Source: Hyperoodon ampullatus | Lineage: Eukaryota > Chordata > Mammalia > Artiodactyla > Ziphiidae | NCBI GenBank assembly: GCA_949752795.1 | Contig: OX457068.1 | Coordinates: forward strand, 63,181,582-63,245,581 | Reading direction: 5' to 3' | DNA: 64,000 nucleotides | Shown: piece by piece, positions 25,861 to 38,950 of the stretch | How the letters are laid out: the number at the start of each line of letters is the position of its first letter | Position numbering within the stretch: position 1 is the first letter of the stretch | Notes under the pieces: generated by a model | The model's input: the letters and a program-made list of their open reading frames with translations, nothing else | What the model was told of the DNA's origin: nothing | The model's database searches: none | Translations under genes and position numbers: made by a program

Positions 25861-26094
25861 ATTTCCCAAGTGTGTGAAAAATTGTCTCAAGTTGTCTTAA
25901 CCCAAAGAAGTGAAACTCTAATGGGCAAATTTAGGGCACAATGACTCAGAGTGGGAGGGAAAGATTTGGGGCCTTTGGTCACCCCTCAGATGACATCAGG
26001 AGAGCAATCAACACCCAAAAGTGTCAGTAGTGAAATCAGTTCCTATTCTACTTGCCTTCCTCTCACCCAACCTGGTCAGGGGCCAGGTTCTCAC

Positions 26095-26175
26095 CTGATT
26101 TTGTAAATGAGGCCCACATTATTGGTTCTCACCCGGAACACATCGATGTTGGCTTTCCCAAAGGCAGATTCGCTC
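26095..26175 (-). CDS. LOXHD1: LOXHD1 coding exon 3 (PLAT repeat 1, middle)
   Basis: The exon is 81 bases. It completes Lys82 and encodes residues 83-108, and its last two bases begin Arg109. The stretch is SESAFGKAN, then [17 protein letters not shown], the middle strands of the first PLAT repeat. The acceptor is TTGCAG before 26175 and the donor is CAG|GTGAG at 26095/26094. It joins exon 4 as AG|G (Arg). Position 87-90 reads FGKA, where LOXHD1 PLAT repeats usually carry F-E-R/K-G; both the acidic residue and the glycine are replaced. The reading frame, splice sites and all other signature residues are intact, so this is sequence divergence and not decay. Confidence 0.95.
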
Positions 26176-26419
26176 CTGCAATGAAGGTATGCACAGTTAG
26201 CACAGACCAGCACTGGGCTCACAGGCCCTGGAGGAGAGCCAAAGGCTGGCATCCCCCTACTTCCTCCACCATCCCACTCCAGGAAGTGCTACTGGCAGCC
26301 AATCCCATTCGGAGATTCCTTTCTGACATGGTTTGGAGAGGTGGAGGGCAAGGATGGTTTGTATTCATTCCTTGCTTTCACGCCCAGGTCCTTATGGGAT
26401 CCTTGCTATGTATCATTAA

Positions 26420-26525
26420 GGCAAGCATGGTGGGCAACATTAGCCCCATTTTACAAACAAGTAAATTGCTAGTTGGTAGCAGAGCTGGGACCAGAACCTG
26501 GCTCCCAAAGTCATGATCCAATGCT
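26420..26525 (-). repeat. MIR SINE fragment, reverse
   Basis: The stretch CCCCATTTTACAAACAAGTA, then AGCAGAGCTGGGACCAGAAC, is the reverse of the MIR core. Confidence 0.6.
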
Positions 26526-27699
26526 CTGTGGTTGCTCTGGGTTGGGAGAGTGGAGGAGGAAGGAAGGTGTGATAAATGCCATGGTGCTCTTGGGTCTGCA
26601 GGCCTCCTGGCCTCTCCTCCTCACCTGCCTTGCTCTAGCTGGGAAGAGTTGCAATGGCAGCCCCAAGTGGATGCAAACCTTGGGTGGTGGGCCGTGGTCC
26701 TGCCATTCCAAGGAAGGAAACACTCAACCCAAACCTGCGACCAGCGAAGTGGGGGCAGTGATGGAATGCATATCTGGCATCCCACAGACGGTGCAAACAG
26801 AAGCAAGTGCACCTGAGATGTTTCTCAATGAGATGCCCAAGCAAGTCCAGACTCGGGAGCATCCTAGCATCCATCAGCTTAGACACAGGAAGGCTGGAGC
26901 ACCGAGTCCTCTGGGAGTAGAAGCCTGAATCTCACGTGGGCATCTGCTCTGTCCTCTGTGTAGGCCAGGACGCCCGCCGCTTGAGCCCAGGCCTACTTGC
27001 AGCTCTTCCTGCTACCACAGTGAAGGCCTCACAGGGCTGAGAGCTGTGGACCTCCCTCAGTGCTCCCGGCCAGGGCTTTCAGCACCAGCACACAGCCCAT
27101 GGGAAAAGAAAAACGCAGAAGATATGTCTGTTCATTGGCCATCACGTGTTTCAAAATAAAGAGGGAGGTGAAAGGCCTTCTCCCCAAGGGAGCAAAGATT
27201 CAGACTCTCTCAGTAACAGAAGGCTTTTAAGGTTCTAGAGACCCAGAAGCTGTGATTCTGCAAACAGACCCACTCTGGCAAACAGTCTGGTCTGGGGAGA
27301 TATTTCCTTATGGTGGGCACGTTATGAGACATGGGGCCCAGGGCCCTCCTAAAGCAGTGCAGAGCTCACAAAATCAGGTGAAAGTGTGCACCGAGGCCGC
27401 CTTGTCAGGGAGAAGAGCCCCCAGTGGTGTAGCCCGCGGAACAGAGCGGGAGGAGAGAGTGGCAGGAACTTCCGGGTTTTGCTGGAGTGAAAACGCCCGC
27501 CCCCAGGCTGGCGACATGGACCTGTCAGAATCTCACTTCCAAGGGTGAGTGACAACATACCCTGTATTCTGTTGCAGAATCAAAGCAGTTGTTAAATGAC
27601 TTGCAAAACACATGAACATCGATTATGTGCGTCAGGACCGTGTAAATGGGAAACAAAGAAATGAATAAGAGGTTTTTTCTGTTTCAGTATACAAGACAA

Positions 27700-27900
27700 G
27701 GAAATCGATTTTTAGAATAGACAGGAGTCTCTATATCATATAAATACCCTACAAAGCAGTCACCCTGGGAAGCTCTATGATGGAATATTATGCAGCCATT
27801 AAATATCCTATTGTGAAAGAGTGTTTAATACAACAGAAACAGGTTTATGAAATAGGCTTAAAAGAAAAAACAGGTTAAAAATAGAATGTATAAACAACAA
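27700..27900 (+). repeat. Old L1M 3' fragment
   Basis: The motif GATGGAATATTATGCAGCCA followed by an A-rich diverged stretch is a remnant of an ancient L1 3' region. Confidence 0.5.
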
Positions 27901-29772
27901 CCAATACAAAAAGGACACCAAGTTCATTTAAAAACAATAAAGAGGGAGAGGATTTATACAAAAACATCATGTCTACATAATAAGACTATTATGAAGTGCT
28001 GGTTATTTATTCTTGTGTTCATTTTTTTTCAGTTTTCTGAAGGGAGCACATCTTGTTTTCGTAATTATGAAAAAAGCACAGTCCCCTGTTTCAGAAACCC
28101 CCACTCCATCCGGCCCACAGCTGCTTGTGGTGAATTCTTTGGAATGAATTTGAGGCTCGCTGGGCTTCATCTGCTGAGGGTGCATGGAATTTGGGAAACA
28201 ACCAATGCCAATGAGTAGGGGAAGAGGAGGGTGATTTGGAAAAGAAAAGACAAGGTGTGATTTGGAAGGAAAGCAGCTGGCTTTTTAGGGTGTTTCTCAT
28301 AAGAGTTCCAGCTCCAGCAGCTGCATCCAGCAAGGGGAGCTCCGCACCTTCAAAAAGGCCCAGCGCACGCGACCAGGTGGAATGTGGGTTGGCGCTTTCC
28401 AGTGTGTTTGTTAAATAATCGACCATGCTGCTTTACAGTCACTCAAGAAAGAAATTTTAAAAAGCGAGGTGGAAGAAGGGAAACGAGGAGGAAAGGTTTG
28501 CCAGGATGGGCAGAAGGCGTGCTCCACGCTGTCTCAGGACCACACTGGAGCATCCAGGGCATCACAGGATGTGATGCAATCATCCACGGTGTTTACAACA
28601 TGGAGACCAATATCCTGGCGGACAAGAGCAAAGCCTTCTGCATTTCAGGGGTCTCTCTTCAGAGAAGGGAAAGCAAAGGACTGCAGAGACAGGGCTCTAC
28701 AGACTCCCTCCTCTCAGGGAGGGGCCAAAACAATCCCAGATGAGCTCCAACCCCAGCCCACTTGGGGCCAGACTCCGAAATCCCCCCTTCCAATAAGTCA
28801 GAATGCAAATGTTGGTGGGTTTCAGAAAACTGACTGAAGGCGGTGTGGAAACAGCAAACGACAGAGGTCCCTGGCCAAAGAAACATCAGAAATAGACACT
28901 TCTTCACATTTCCTTGTGGGAGATGGCAGGTTTTCCACAGCTCCTGGTCAGTCCTCAAATGCAGGACACAGCTCCCTGCCTGTGCCTGCCGTTCCACAGG
29001 GATCCCACCCTTTCCAGGCAGCACAGGGCATTTTAGCTGCCCCCTGGGCAGAGCCAGCAGGCTAAAATGCCAGGATTCTACCACACTTGCAGTTGGTGAA
29101 TTCTCAACAGGAGAACCGTGTTCCAGAAGATACATGAGATCCCATCCTTTTGCCATGTCCTAAACATGTAACTCATTGTTGGGGGTGGTCCTGGGTAACG
29201 GGGAAGGGGGCTTCCTCTGGGATCCAGAGCTGTTGGCACTTCGCTAGTGTGGAGGTCAGGGCAGAGGTCAGCTAGCAGGGGAATAGAAGTGAACATGTCC
29301 CACTCTTTGCTGCCTAAGAGAGGGTCCAATGTGTGCCGAGGAATTTAGACCCCAGACCATGAGGGTGAGAACAATCAGCATTTTAACATCAGGCACCGAG
29401 GTTCTTCTTGCAGCAGGAATTATTTTGTATTGGAGAATAAAAAATCCTAGTAAGCCACCCGGGAGTAGAAGGTAAAGGCCTGGGGCAGAGGAGAAAGGCC
29501 ACAAGAAAGAGTGGAATTGATGGGAGAGAGAAGAAAGAAGATGAGGGAGAGGCAGGAGAGAAAGGTGGGGTGAGAGACATGGCCAGAGGCTGCAGAGAAA
29601 GGGGTTGGGGAGGACTTCCAGGAAGCGTGGTGGCTTAACTTTAAGACCCTGGTGCGGGCAGGCGGGTGGTCTATCTAGTATTCCATTTTAAGTTGTCTGT
29701 GTTGCTTCCATGTGAACTCTGGCACCCTGAGTTATCAGTGAAGTCTGATGCACACCAAAATGCCTTGTAGTT

Positions 29773-29860
29773 TGTGTGTGTGTGTGTGCATGTGTGTGGG
29801 TGTGCATGTGTACATGTGTGCTTGCGTGGATGTATGTGTGTGTGTTTGTGGGTGTAAAAC
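29773..29860. repeat. Interrupted (TG)n microsatellite
   Basis: TG-rich tract with CATG and other interruptions. Confidence 0.9.
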
Positions 29861-30289
29861 AAGGAAAAGGAGCTCAGTTCCAGTTGACACAGGGGTGTGG
29901 GTGTGGGTTTGGGGTGACACAGTGTGGCCAGGAGGGAACAGCAGCAGACAGTGAGAGGAGAGGAGATTTCGAGATCAGTGGCATTCTGAGCCAGACCCCA
30001 GGGACTGCTGAGGGTGAGGGCTGGGCTGGGCTAACTGCATCTAAATCTCACAGAGCTCGGTGACCTCTGTGGCCGTCTGCATGTTGGTTACACGGCAACC
30101 TGGACTTCCTCGGAAAGCAGTGCTCCCTTCCCAGACTCGAGATCTCCATCTTGAATTGGAAGGGTCTCAGATGGTGAGGATTGTGTCTATGCGATTCTCT
30201 TTATAGACAATTTGTCGGTTCTTGCAGCAGCCGGACTCTGGCCTCCTCTTTCCCCGTTTACCCTGCTCACCACGGTCAGATTAACCCTT

Positions 30290-30800
30290 CTTGTCTGCAC
30301 AGTACGTCAAGCCTCCACAAGGCCTTCTCCAGTCTGGTCCTCCCCTGCCTTTCCCACCTCCCTCCTCTCTGCCCCTGCATGCAGCCGGTAAGTCCCCATC
30401 CAGCCCCCATCGGTCTGCAGTGTCCCTTGTGGCCTCCATACTTTTTCAAGCTGTTCCCCCTCATCTAAAGTACCCTCTTTCTGCCCCTCGTCTATGAGTC
30501 CTTTTCACCTGTCGAGGTCCAGATCACATATCCTTCCCTGTAAAGTCCTATTCTAGCCACACTGATACCAAATCATTTAGTGAGCTCTATATGCAAAGCA
30601 CTGCGATAGGTGCTGCAGGCACAAAACAGACCTCCCATCATCCTCTGGCTCCACCTATGCATCCCTCTATGCATCACCTCTCCAGCCTCTCCAAGGACAT
30701 ACAGCTGATACTGCAAATGTGCCTGTATCCCTGAAACTACCCATTTCCTGCGGGCTCCTGAAGAACCCTCTGGACCGCTGGAATGGGATCCTGGCCTAAT
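30290..30800 (+). repeat. Probable L2 relic
   Basis: The order CAGTCTGGTCCTCCCCTGCC, then CCTTTTCACCTGTCGAGGTC, then GGCTCCTGAAGAACCCTCTG fits the L2 3' region, but divergence is high. Confidence 0.45.
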
Positions 30801-32199
30801 CTGTGCCCCTGATGCCCAGCTTGGAGCAGGACACAGATACAGGAGAGACCCCTACCGGCAGACCCATGGAGTAATTGGGGGGAAGTTGATTCCTACATGC
30901 AGGCTATCTTGGAGAAGCTGGCTGCCTTTGTGTGGTTTCAGAAGCACCCGCAGACCTGCTGGCCCTGCCAGCTCAGTCATGCCTGAGACCCTTCTACCGT
31001 GACGCAGCTTTCCTTCGCATTGAGAAGGAAGGCTGGAACTCAGACTCCCAGGGTGAGGGGACACAGTGACAGACCTTCACATGGGGTTATAAAAGTTGAC
31101 TCTGGGGACCTTGCTGAGAAGGTGTTTTGACAGAGGAAAAAGGTGAGCGGGGAGAGTCTGAGGGTCCAGGTGCATGAAAGGAGGAAAGCCAGTGAGGAGC
31201 CACCACAAGAGGGGAAATGGCTCTTTTTGTTTTAAAAAAAAAAAAAAAAGACAGGCTGGGGACTCCAGAAACGAAGCTGGCCAACTCCCCAGGGTCTAGT
31301 GGCTTCTCCCTAGAGGGGTGCACTCCGGGGAGAACACATGGCAGAGAGGATGGACATTTCATGTATTCTCTTTACCGTGCCCACAGCACTGGAGAAAAGG
31401 GCTTCCACAAGCGAGTCACTCGGCAGTGTAACCAGTACAAGAAGGCAGGTACCCTGTTCTGCGGAAATGGACAAAATAGGACGTTATGCTTGCCTCAATG
31501 CTGCCGCATTTACACCAGAGGCTGCCTTCAGGGTAAATGTGTTCCACTGGGCCTGGTCAGTCTGCTAAGCGCAGAGTTTGTGGATCTCCTGGCCTGTGGA
31601 CCCACCTTTCTACTGCTTCGCCTGCCGCCCCTGGAGGTGCCAAGTTATAAATCCCAGAGGTCACACCCTGGATCCCCAGGAGGCCTGTAGGGGAGTCTCC
31701 CACACACCCTCTAGGGCCACGGGGTCATGAGCTTGAGGACATGTCTGCATCAAGACCCTGGGGTTTGAGGACCAGCTTTACCATCAAAAGCTCCATGACT
31801 CAGAGCTGCTCACCACTCCCCTCTAGGCCCCAGATTCCCCGTGAGCAGGTTGGACTACATTTAGTTGTTTTCAAATTTTTCTCGGCTACAGAGCTCATGG
31901 TGCAAAGAGTATCTGACTGAGAAACTCGGTGGATATGATAAGTATAAGTCAAGCTGCTCCAGGGGGAGGAATGCTAGGGCATTGGGAGCCCAAAACCAAC
32001 AGACCAATCCCCTGTTCCACTCAGCACAGGGTCAAAAACAGCTGCCCAGGCCACCAGTGAGGTCCCTGGCCATCTCTGGAATTCCATGATTCCGCTAGAA
32101 TGTAACTGTGTGTGCACATGTGTGGTGGGGGGGAGAGGATGGAAAGGAAGAGACAGCAGCCTCTGCTCTCAGTGGGACACAATGAAATGGAGGGTACAA

Positions 32200-32255
32200 G
32201 TGCGCACACACACACACACACACACACAAGCACATCTACACAAACACACGCACCG
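32200..32255. repeat. (CA)n microsatellite
   Basis: A CA tract that degenerates on its right side. Confidence 0.9.
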
Positions 32256-32379
32256 ACTTGAGTGTGTGTTAGGGGGCAGGCAGGTTCAGTTTGATGCTGG
32301 TCCCAGGTGAGACGTAGGTGCAGAGCATTTAAGCTCATGGCTCCTCACATACATGACCTTGTCCCCTCTTCCCAAAAGT

Positions 32380-32520
32380 CCTATGAGTTTGGTAAAATGA
32401 GAATTATCACTCCCAGATGACATATGAGGAAGCCAAGGCTTTGGATGCCAAGAGATTTGACCAAAGTTATATGGCAACTAAATGGTAAAGCTGGGCCTAG
32501 ACCAGGTTTCTTGATCCTGA
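32380..32520 (-). repeat. MIR SINE, reverse
   Basis: The stretch ACATATGAGGAAGCCAAGGC, then ATGGTAAAGCTGGGCCTAGA, is the reverse of the MIR core. Confidence 0.6.
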
Positions 32521-32785
32521 GGGCTTATTCTCCCACATCAAAGGACAGCTAATATGAATTCTTGGGAATCCTGAGATCCAAAGTAAGCATTACTATACAC
32601 AAAAAAAATCAAGAGAGGAGCTAAGGAAATCAGTGGGAGAGACCTGGCTGGCACGTGATTGGTTGTTAGCAAGGCCCACACCACTTAATACACCTGTGGA
32701 CACAGCTGTCTTCTCTCATGGGTTCCAGAACTTTATCAACCCCCACTAACAGCCCAGGGCCCCACCAAGGCTGAGTTGGTACTCA

Positions 32786-33230
<445 letters not shown>

Positions 33231-33899
33231 AGCACAGCACATGGGTGTCATCCTAGCCAAGACCTTCTTCAGAGCCCGTCCCTGGCTCTCACCTTTCTCT
33301 CTGCCCTCTACATAAGGCTGCCTTGCAGGCCTCACTTCCTGTGACCTCCTGGGTGTTGCCATGGCAATCTCAGGATAACACATCTTAGTGGGGGGATGCA
33401 GAACTTTGCCAGTGAGTCCCTGTAGGCAGGGGCACTGAATTCCCCTCTCTTTGTCCCCTTGAAGCTTGTTCTGTTTGCTGTTGATGTCTTTTCTTTGGAT
33501 GTCCCTGGTTCTGATGAAGGTCCCCGTGAGGGGGAGGAAGGAAGGAGTACATTTGCGTGACTCCCTGTCTCTTGTGATAACCAAAGCCTTCATCCTTCAC
33601 AGTCTACACCACAGGGATTCCTGATTGGCAAACAACTCCTAGAGCCCTCCCTGAGATAACTCCAGGACCTGAAGTGTTGCCCATATGGTTTGCACATATA
33701 CAAGGATGTTTCCAAACTGAGTGTTCATAGGAAAATGACCAGCAAGGTGGAAATTCTAGAACCACATCACATGAGAGAAGACATATAGGCCTGGAGATGC
33801 CTGGTTTAGAGAAAGGAGTCTGGGGTATGGGAGAGGGATATAGAAACTACCTCCATAGCTGCCCCAAGTGTACAGAGCTACTTCTCAAATAGGACACTA

Positions 33900-35144
33900 A
33901 CCATTAAAAAATGATAAATTAGACAGTTAAAATTAAGACCATCAGGAGAATGAAAAGGCAAGCCACAGACTAGAAGATATTTGGAATGCACACACAGGCA
34001 TCCCACCATAATACCTTGTTTTATCACAATTCCCTTTATTGTGCTTTACAGATATCGTGTTTCTTACAAATGGAGGGTTTGTGGCAACCCTGTGTCAAGC
34101 AAGTCTATCAGTGCCATTTTTCCAACAGCATTTGCTCACTCCTGTCTCTGTGTCATGTTTTGGTAATTCTCGCAATATTTCAAACTTTTTCATTATTATT
34201 ATATTTGTTATGACGATCTATGATCAGTAATCTTTGATGTTACTATTGCAAAAAGATTGACTTGCAGAAGGCTCAGACGATGGTTAGCATATTTTTTAGC
34301 AATAATGTATTTCTAAATTAAGGTATGTACATTTTTTAGACATAATGCTATTGTACACTTAATAGACTACAGTATGGTGTGAAACATACTTTTCATATGC
34401 ACTGGGAAACCAAAAAATTGGTATGACTCTCTTTATTGTGATATTTGCTTCATTGCTGGGCTCTGGAACCGAATCCACAATATCTCCAGGGTCTGCCTGT
34501 CGCCAAAAAAAGGACTCATACTCAGAAAATGTAAAGAATTCACACAAATCAATAAGAAAAAGAAAGACCACACAATTGCTTTAATGGGCAATAATTTGTT
34601 TTAAAGATAAACATACACTTACCATAAGACCCAGAAATTCCCCTTTTAGGTATTTACCCAAGAGAAATAAGAACATGTCCACACAAAGATCTGCACACAA
34701 ACTTTCATAGCAGCTGTATTCAAAATAGCTCTAAACTGGAAAAACAACCTAAAGGTATCAACAAGTGAATGAATTTTAAAAAGTGTGGTATATCCATACA
34801 GTGGAATCCTACTCAGTGATAAAAAGGGATGAACAACTGACATATGCAATACGGATGAATCTCAAGCACACGATTTGGAGCAAAAGAAGTCAAACACAAA
34901 GCACTACACAATATGTAACGCCAGCTATGTGAACTTTAATCTATTATAACAGGAAGCAGAGCATGGTTGCCTAGGGTTGAAGTTAGGGGGAATTGCCTGG
35001 GAAGGGGCACGTGGAACTTTTGAGGGATAATTTAAATGCCCTATATATAAATGGTGCTAGTGGTTACATAGATGTATACATTTGTCAATACCCATCAAAT
35101 GGCACATTTAAAGTAGATTCATTTTATTGTTTATTATATTTCAA
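33900..35144 (+). repeat. Old L1, split by a Tigger element
   Basis: The left part (to 33994) and the right part (from 34500) are consecutive pieces of L1 ORF2/3' sequence: AAGCCACAGACTAGAAGATA on the left, GGACTCATACTCAGAAAATG on the right. The right part passes into a 3' end with TATATTTCAATAAAGTTG at about 35134. Confidence 0.75.
33995..34499 (+). repeat. Tigger-type (Tc1/mariner group) non-autonomous element
   Basis: The ends CAGGCATCCCACCATAATAC and AATATCTCCAGGGTCTGCCTG are imperfect inverted repeats. Internal motifs such as GGTTTGTGGCAACCCTGTGT and GGTAATTCTCGCAATATTTC match the Tigger1 family as I remember it. No transposase remains. Confidence 0.85.
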
Positions 35145-35915
35145 TAAAGTTGAAAAATGGGCAAAAGACTTAAATAGGCATGTCATAAAAAAGGATATCC
35201 AAATGGCCAATAAACATAGGGAAAAGGGCTCAGCATCATTATTCATAAGGGAAATGCAAATTAAAATTACCATGAGACAATACATATACCCACCAGAATG
35301 GCTAAAATTAAAAAGACGGACAAATACTAAGCATTGTCAAGAATGTGGAGCCATTGGCACTCTCATACATTGCTGGTGGGAGTATAAATTGGTACAAGCC
35401 CTGGTAACTAAACATAAGCCCACCCTATGACTCAGAGATTCTACTTCCAATTATAAATCCAAGAGAAATGAGTGCATGTGTCCATCCAAAAATGTGTACA
35501 AGATCTGTAGCAGCTTTATCCATAATAGCTAAAAACTGGAAATAACCCCAAATTCCATCAACAGTAGAATGGTTAAACAAATGGTGATATATTTATAAAA
35601 TGCAGTAGTACACAAATAATAAGAAAGAGCAAACTATGTAACGAGTCACAACATGGATAAATCTCTTGGATATAATGTTGAGTAAAAGAGAAGCTAGACA
35701 CACAAAAAAGTGTGTACTGTGTGATTCCATTTATATGAAGCTGAAGAGCAAAAAACTAATGTATGTGATAGAATCAGGAGGGCCATTACCTCTGGGAAGA
35801 AGAGTAAAGGAGCTTTCAGGAGGTTAGAAATGTTCTGTGTCCTGTTCTGAATGGTGGTTACACAAGCATGCACATGTGTAAAAATTCATCAGCTGTTCCT
35901 TTTTGAGTTTTGTGC
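35145..35915 (+). repeat. Old L1 3' fragment
   Basis: The stretch begins GAAAAATGGGCAAAAGACTT, continues with a diverged C-terminal ORF2 region (TGCTGGTGGGAGTATAAATT) and ends near a TA-rich tract. Confidence 0.7.
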
Positions 35916-36010
35916 TATATATATATATTACATATATAATATATATGTGCACATACATATTATATATATTCTATAATGTGCTGTATATACATATATATAA
36001 TATGTATATT
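35916..36010. repeat. (TA)-rich low-complexity tract
   Basis: Runs of TATATA interrupted by short spacers. Confidence 0.85.
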
Positions 36011-36189
36011 ATTCTTCAATTTAAATTTTTTAACTTAAAAAGTTCAGACAGCTGAAGAACTATCTTAGAGAAGACAAATATCTCATGGAAGACACAAAAC
36101 TCTGTTTGGTCCAGAGAGGAGGGTCCCAACTAGTAACACCCCCTGGTCAGCACAAAGAAGAACTGTCAACAGCAACAAGGGTTGCTCCT

Positions 36190-36285
36190 AGCACAGAGCA
36201 TGACAAATGGGAGATGCTCGATAAATAATTACATGGATGAATGAATGAAAAAACAAATGAATGAATGAAACAATCAATGAAATGA
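36190..36285 (+). repeat. MIR/L2 tail with (GAAT)n
   Basis: The stretch CACAGAGCATGACAAATGGG, then CTCGATAAATAATT followed by GAATGAATGAA repeats, is a typical MIR or L2 3' tail. Confidence 0.5.
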
Positions 36286-36559
36286 ATGTGGACTATGGAA
36301 ATAAATTGACCAGTATGTAAATCTCAGTTCTACCATACTGGCTGTATAATTTCAACCAAATTTCTTACTGAGATTCATTTTCCTTATCACCGAAAGAGAG
36401 AGAATTTCTTCCTTGAAGGATTATCATAAGGATTAAATCAAATAAAACAAAGTTTTCAACTTTCATACTCATTGACCTAGCATATTTCCACTTCTGGGAA
36501 TTTATCTTACAGACGCTCCTTCTCAGTTGGATGAAAGATATACATTCCATAAGTGGTGA

Positions 36560-36665
36560 ACTGTTACCATCATCACATCACCATCATCACCACCATCATC
36601 ATCTCCATTGTTGTCATCATCAACATCAATATCATCTTCAACATCACTACCATCATCTCCATTAA
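36560..36665. repeat. (ATC)n-rich microsatellite
   Basis: Interrupted ATC/ACC trinucleotide tract. Confidence 0.9.
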
Positions 36666-37284
36666 CAACGTCCCCAAGAAGGAAGGCTGCCTTGGGAAAC
36701 TGTATTCCAACAGACGCTGGGTAGCCCCCTATCTAGGATACAGGAGAGAAAAGGGCCCCAGGGCTAGAAGCTTGTGCAGGATGACCTCTGAGGTCCCTTC
36801 GGATCCCAGATTCTGGTAGGAGTTACTCTCTTCCCCTCACGGGCCCTGTATTAGTCAGGAGGTAGACCAGTGCACCAGCCTCAGCCTACCCTCAGAGCAT
36901 GGAGGGAGCTGCTCTCCTTCCTCTGGCTGTTGGTAAACTCCAGGGTAGCCTGGAGGCGACCTGAGGAACAGAGAAGGAAACCTAGGCCTTCCTCCTCTTC
37001 CTTCTTCTTCTTCCCCATCACACTCATCAAGATTCTCCACATAATGCAAGAACCCAGTGCTCAAAGGGAGTAGGCGGCACATCGTTCTAGAACAGAGAGG
37101 GTAACAATGACAGTGCAGGTAAAGTTCAGAAAGTGACTACTGTCAGAATCATACACATTTATTGCCCAGTCCTGTAGCTGACTGCGGAGTCAGTGGGTCT
37201 GCGTCTCTTAGAAATGTCAGCATGGCACCCACCCTGGCTTGCTCTCCTCCAGCTATTTTTAGCAGAGTCAAGCTTGGACAGTAC

Positions 37285-37423
37285 AAGAGTAAGGACCAGC
37301 CAGAACAGCAATATTCAAATCCTATCTCTGTTACTTACTAGCTTTGTGATCTTAGGCATGTTACTTAACTTCACTGTGCCTCAGTTTCCTCACCTGAAAA
37401 AGCAGATTTTAAGAACCCAACCC
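37285..37423 (+). repeat. MIR SINE, left part (split by the young L1)
   Basis: The stretch TCTCTGTTACTTACTAGC, then CTTCACTGTGCCTCAGTTTC, is the MIR core in forward orientation. It breaks off at 37423 inside AAGAACCCAACCC (37411-37423) and resumes at 43665. Confidence 0.9.
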
Positions 37424-37974
37424 GGGATTAAAGCTCCACAATCAACTTGATGTACTCTGCATCTGTGGAATACATGAATAGACAACAAATCATCCCAAAT
37501 TGAGGAGCCAGGAGTCAGTGCTGTGCCTCTGAGGTGGGAGAGCCAACTTCAGGACACTGGTCCACAAGAGACCTCCCAGCTCCACATAATATCGAACGGC
37601 GAAAATCTTCCAGAGATCTCCATCTCAACACCAGCACCCAGCTTCACTCAACGACCAGCAAGCTACAGTGCTGGACACCCTATGCCAAACAACTAGCAAG
37701 ACAGGAACACAACGCCACCCATTAGCAGAAAGGTGGCCTAAAATCATAAAAAGTCCGCAGACACCCCAAAACACACCACCAGACGTGGACCTGCCCACCA
37801 GAAAGACAAGATCCAGCCTCATCCACCAGAACACAGGCACTAGTCCCCACCACCAGGAAGCCTACACAACCCACTAAACCAACCTTAGCCACTGGGGACA
37901 GACACCAAAAACAACGGGAACTACGAACCTGCAGCCTGCAAAAAGGAGACCCCAAACACAGTAACATAAGCAAA

Positions 37975-38892
37975 ATGAGAAGACAGAAAAACACACAGCA
38001 GGAGAAGGAGCAAGATAAAAACCTACCAGACCTAACAAATGAAGAGGTAATAGGCAGTCTACCTGAAAAAGAATTCAGAATAATGATGGTAAAGATGATG
38101 CAAGATTCTATTTCCCAGATCCAAAATCTTGGAAATAGAATAGACAAAATGCAAGAAACAGTTAACAAGGACCTAGAAGAACTAAAGATGAATCAAGCAT
38201 CGATTAAAAACACAATAAATGAAATAAAAAATACTCTAGATGGGATCAATAGCAGAATAACTGAGGCAGAAGAACGGATAAGTGAGGTGGAAGATAAAAT
38301 AGTGGAAATAACTAATGCAGAGCAAAATAAAAAAGAAAAAAGAATGAAAAGAATTGAGGACAGTCTCAGAGACCTCTGGGACAACATTAAACGCACCAAC
38401 ATTCGAATCATAGGGGTTCCAGAAGAAGAAGAGAAAAAGAAAGGGACTGAGAAAATATTTGAAGAGATTATAGTTGAAAACTTCCCTAATATGGGAAAGG
38501 AAATAGTTAATCAAGTCCAGGAGGCACAGAGAGTCCCATACAGAATAAATCCAAGGAGAAATACGCCAAGACACATATTAATCAAACTGTCAAAAATTAA
38601 ACACAAAGAAATCATATTAAAAGCAGCAAGGGAAAAACAACAAATAACACACAAGGGAATCCCCATCAGGATAACAGCTGATCTCTCAGCAGAAACTCTA
38701 CAAGCCAGAAGGGAGTGGCAGGACATAATTAAAGTGATGAAGGAGAAAAACCTGCAACCAAGATTACTCTACCCAGCAAGGATCTCATTCAGATTTGATG
38801 GAGAAATTAAAACGTTTACAGACAAGCAAAAGCTGAGAGAGTTCAGCACCACCAAACCAGCTTTACAACAAATGCTAAAGGAACTTCTCTAG
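37975..38892 (+). CDS. L1 ORF1 protein (RNA-binding chaperone), intact
   Basis: The frame encodes 305 residues. L1 ORF1p coats its own RNA as trimers and acts as a nucleic-acid chaperone in the retrotransposition particle. Residues about 45-130 are rich in charged heptads, as expected for the coiled coil ([12 protein letters not shown], then [14 protein letters not shown]). An RRM-like domain follows, with [12 protein letters not shown] at about 141-152. The C-terminal domain carries [13 protein letters not shown], then [16 protein letters not shown], then [14 protein letters not shown]. It ends [12 protein letters not shown]. Length fits cetartiodactyl ORF1 proteins; human ORF1p is longer (338 residues). 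The start is the first ATG of the frame, with no competing Met before residue 37. No internal stop or frameshift. Confidence 0.93.
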   Translation: MRRQKNTQQEKEQDKNLPDLTNEEVIGSLPEKEFRIMMVKMMQDSISQIQNLGNRIDKMQETVNKDLEELKMNQASIKNTINEIKNTLDGINSRITEAEERISEVEDKIVEITNAEQNKKEKRMKRIEDSLRDLWDNIKRTNIRIIGVPEEEEKKKGTEKIFEEIIVENFPNMGKEIVNQVQEAQRVPYRINPRRNTPRHILIKLSKIKHKEIILKAAREKQQITHKGIPIRITADLSAETLQARREWQDIIKVMKEKNLQPRLLYPARISFRFDGEIKTFTDKQKLREFSTTKPALQQMLKELL

Positions 38893-38950
38893 GCAAGAAA
38901 CACAACAGAAGGAATATACCTACAATAACGAACCCAAAGCAATTAAGGAA

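Larger units (their letters stand above)
24193..26094 (-). other. LOXHD1 intron 3 (1.9 kb)
   Basis: Between exon 3 and exon 4. It holds a DNA-transposon relic (24556-24880) and a MIR (25630-25860); the remainder, about 24880-25630, appears unique. Confidence 0.9.

Noticed and set aside
28659..29156. 165-codon minus-strand open frame within intron 2
   Set aside because: Same strand as LOXHD1, but the product has no PLAT motifs and the known exon order (2 to 3) needs no extra exon here.
36553..36819. Ile/Thr-rich 88-codon open frame
   Set aside because: It is the translation of an ATC microsatellite.
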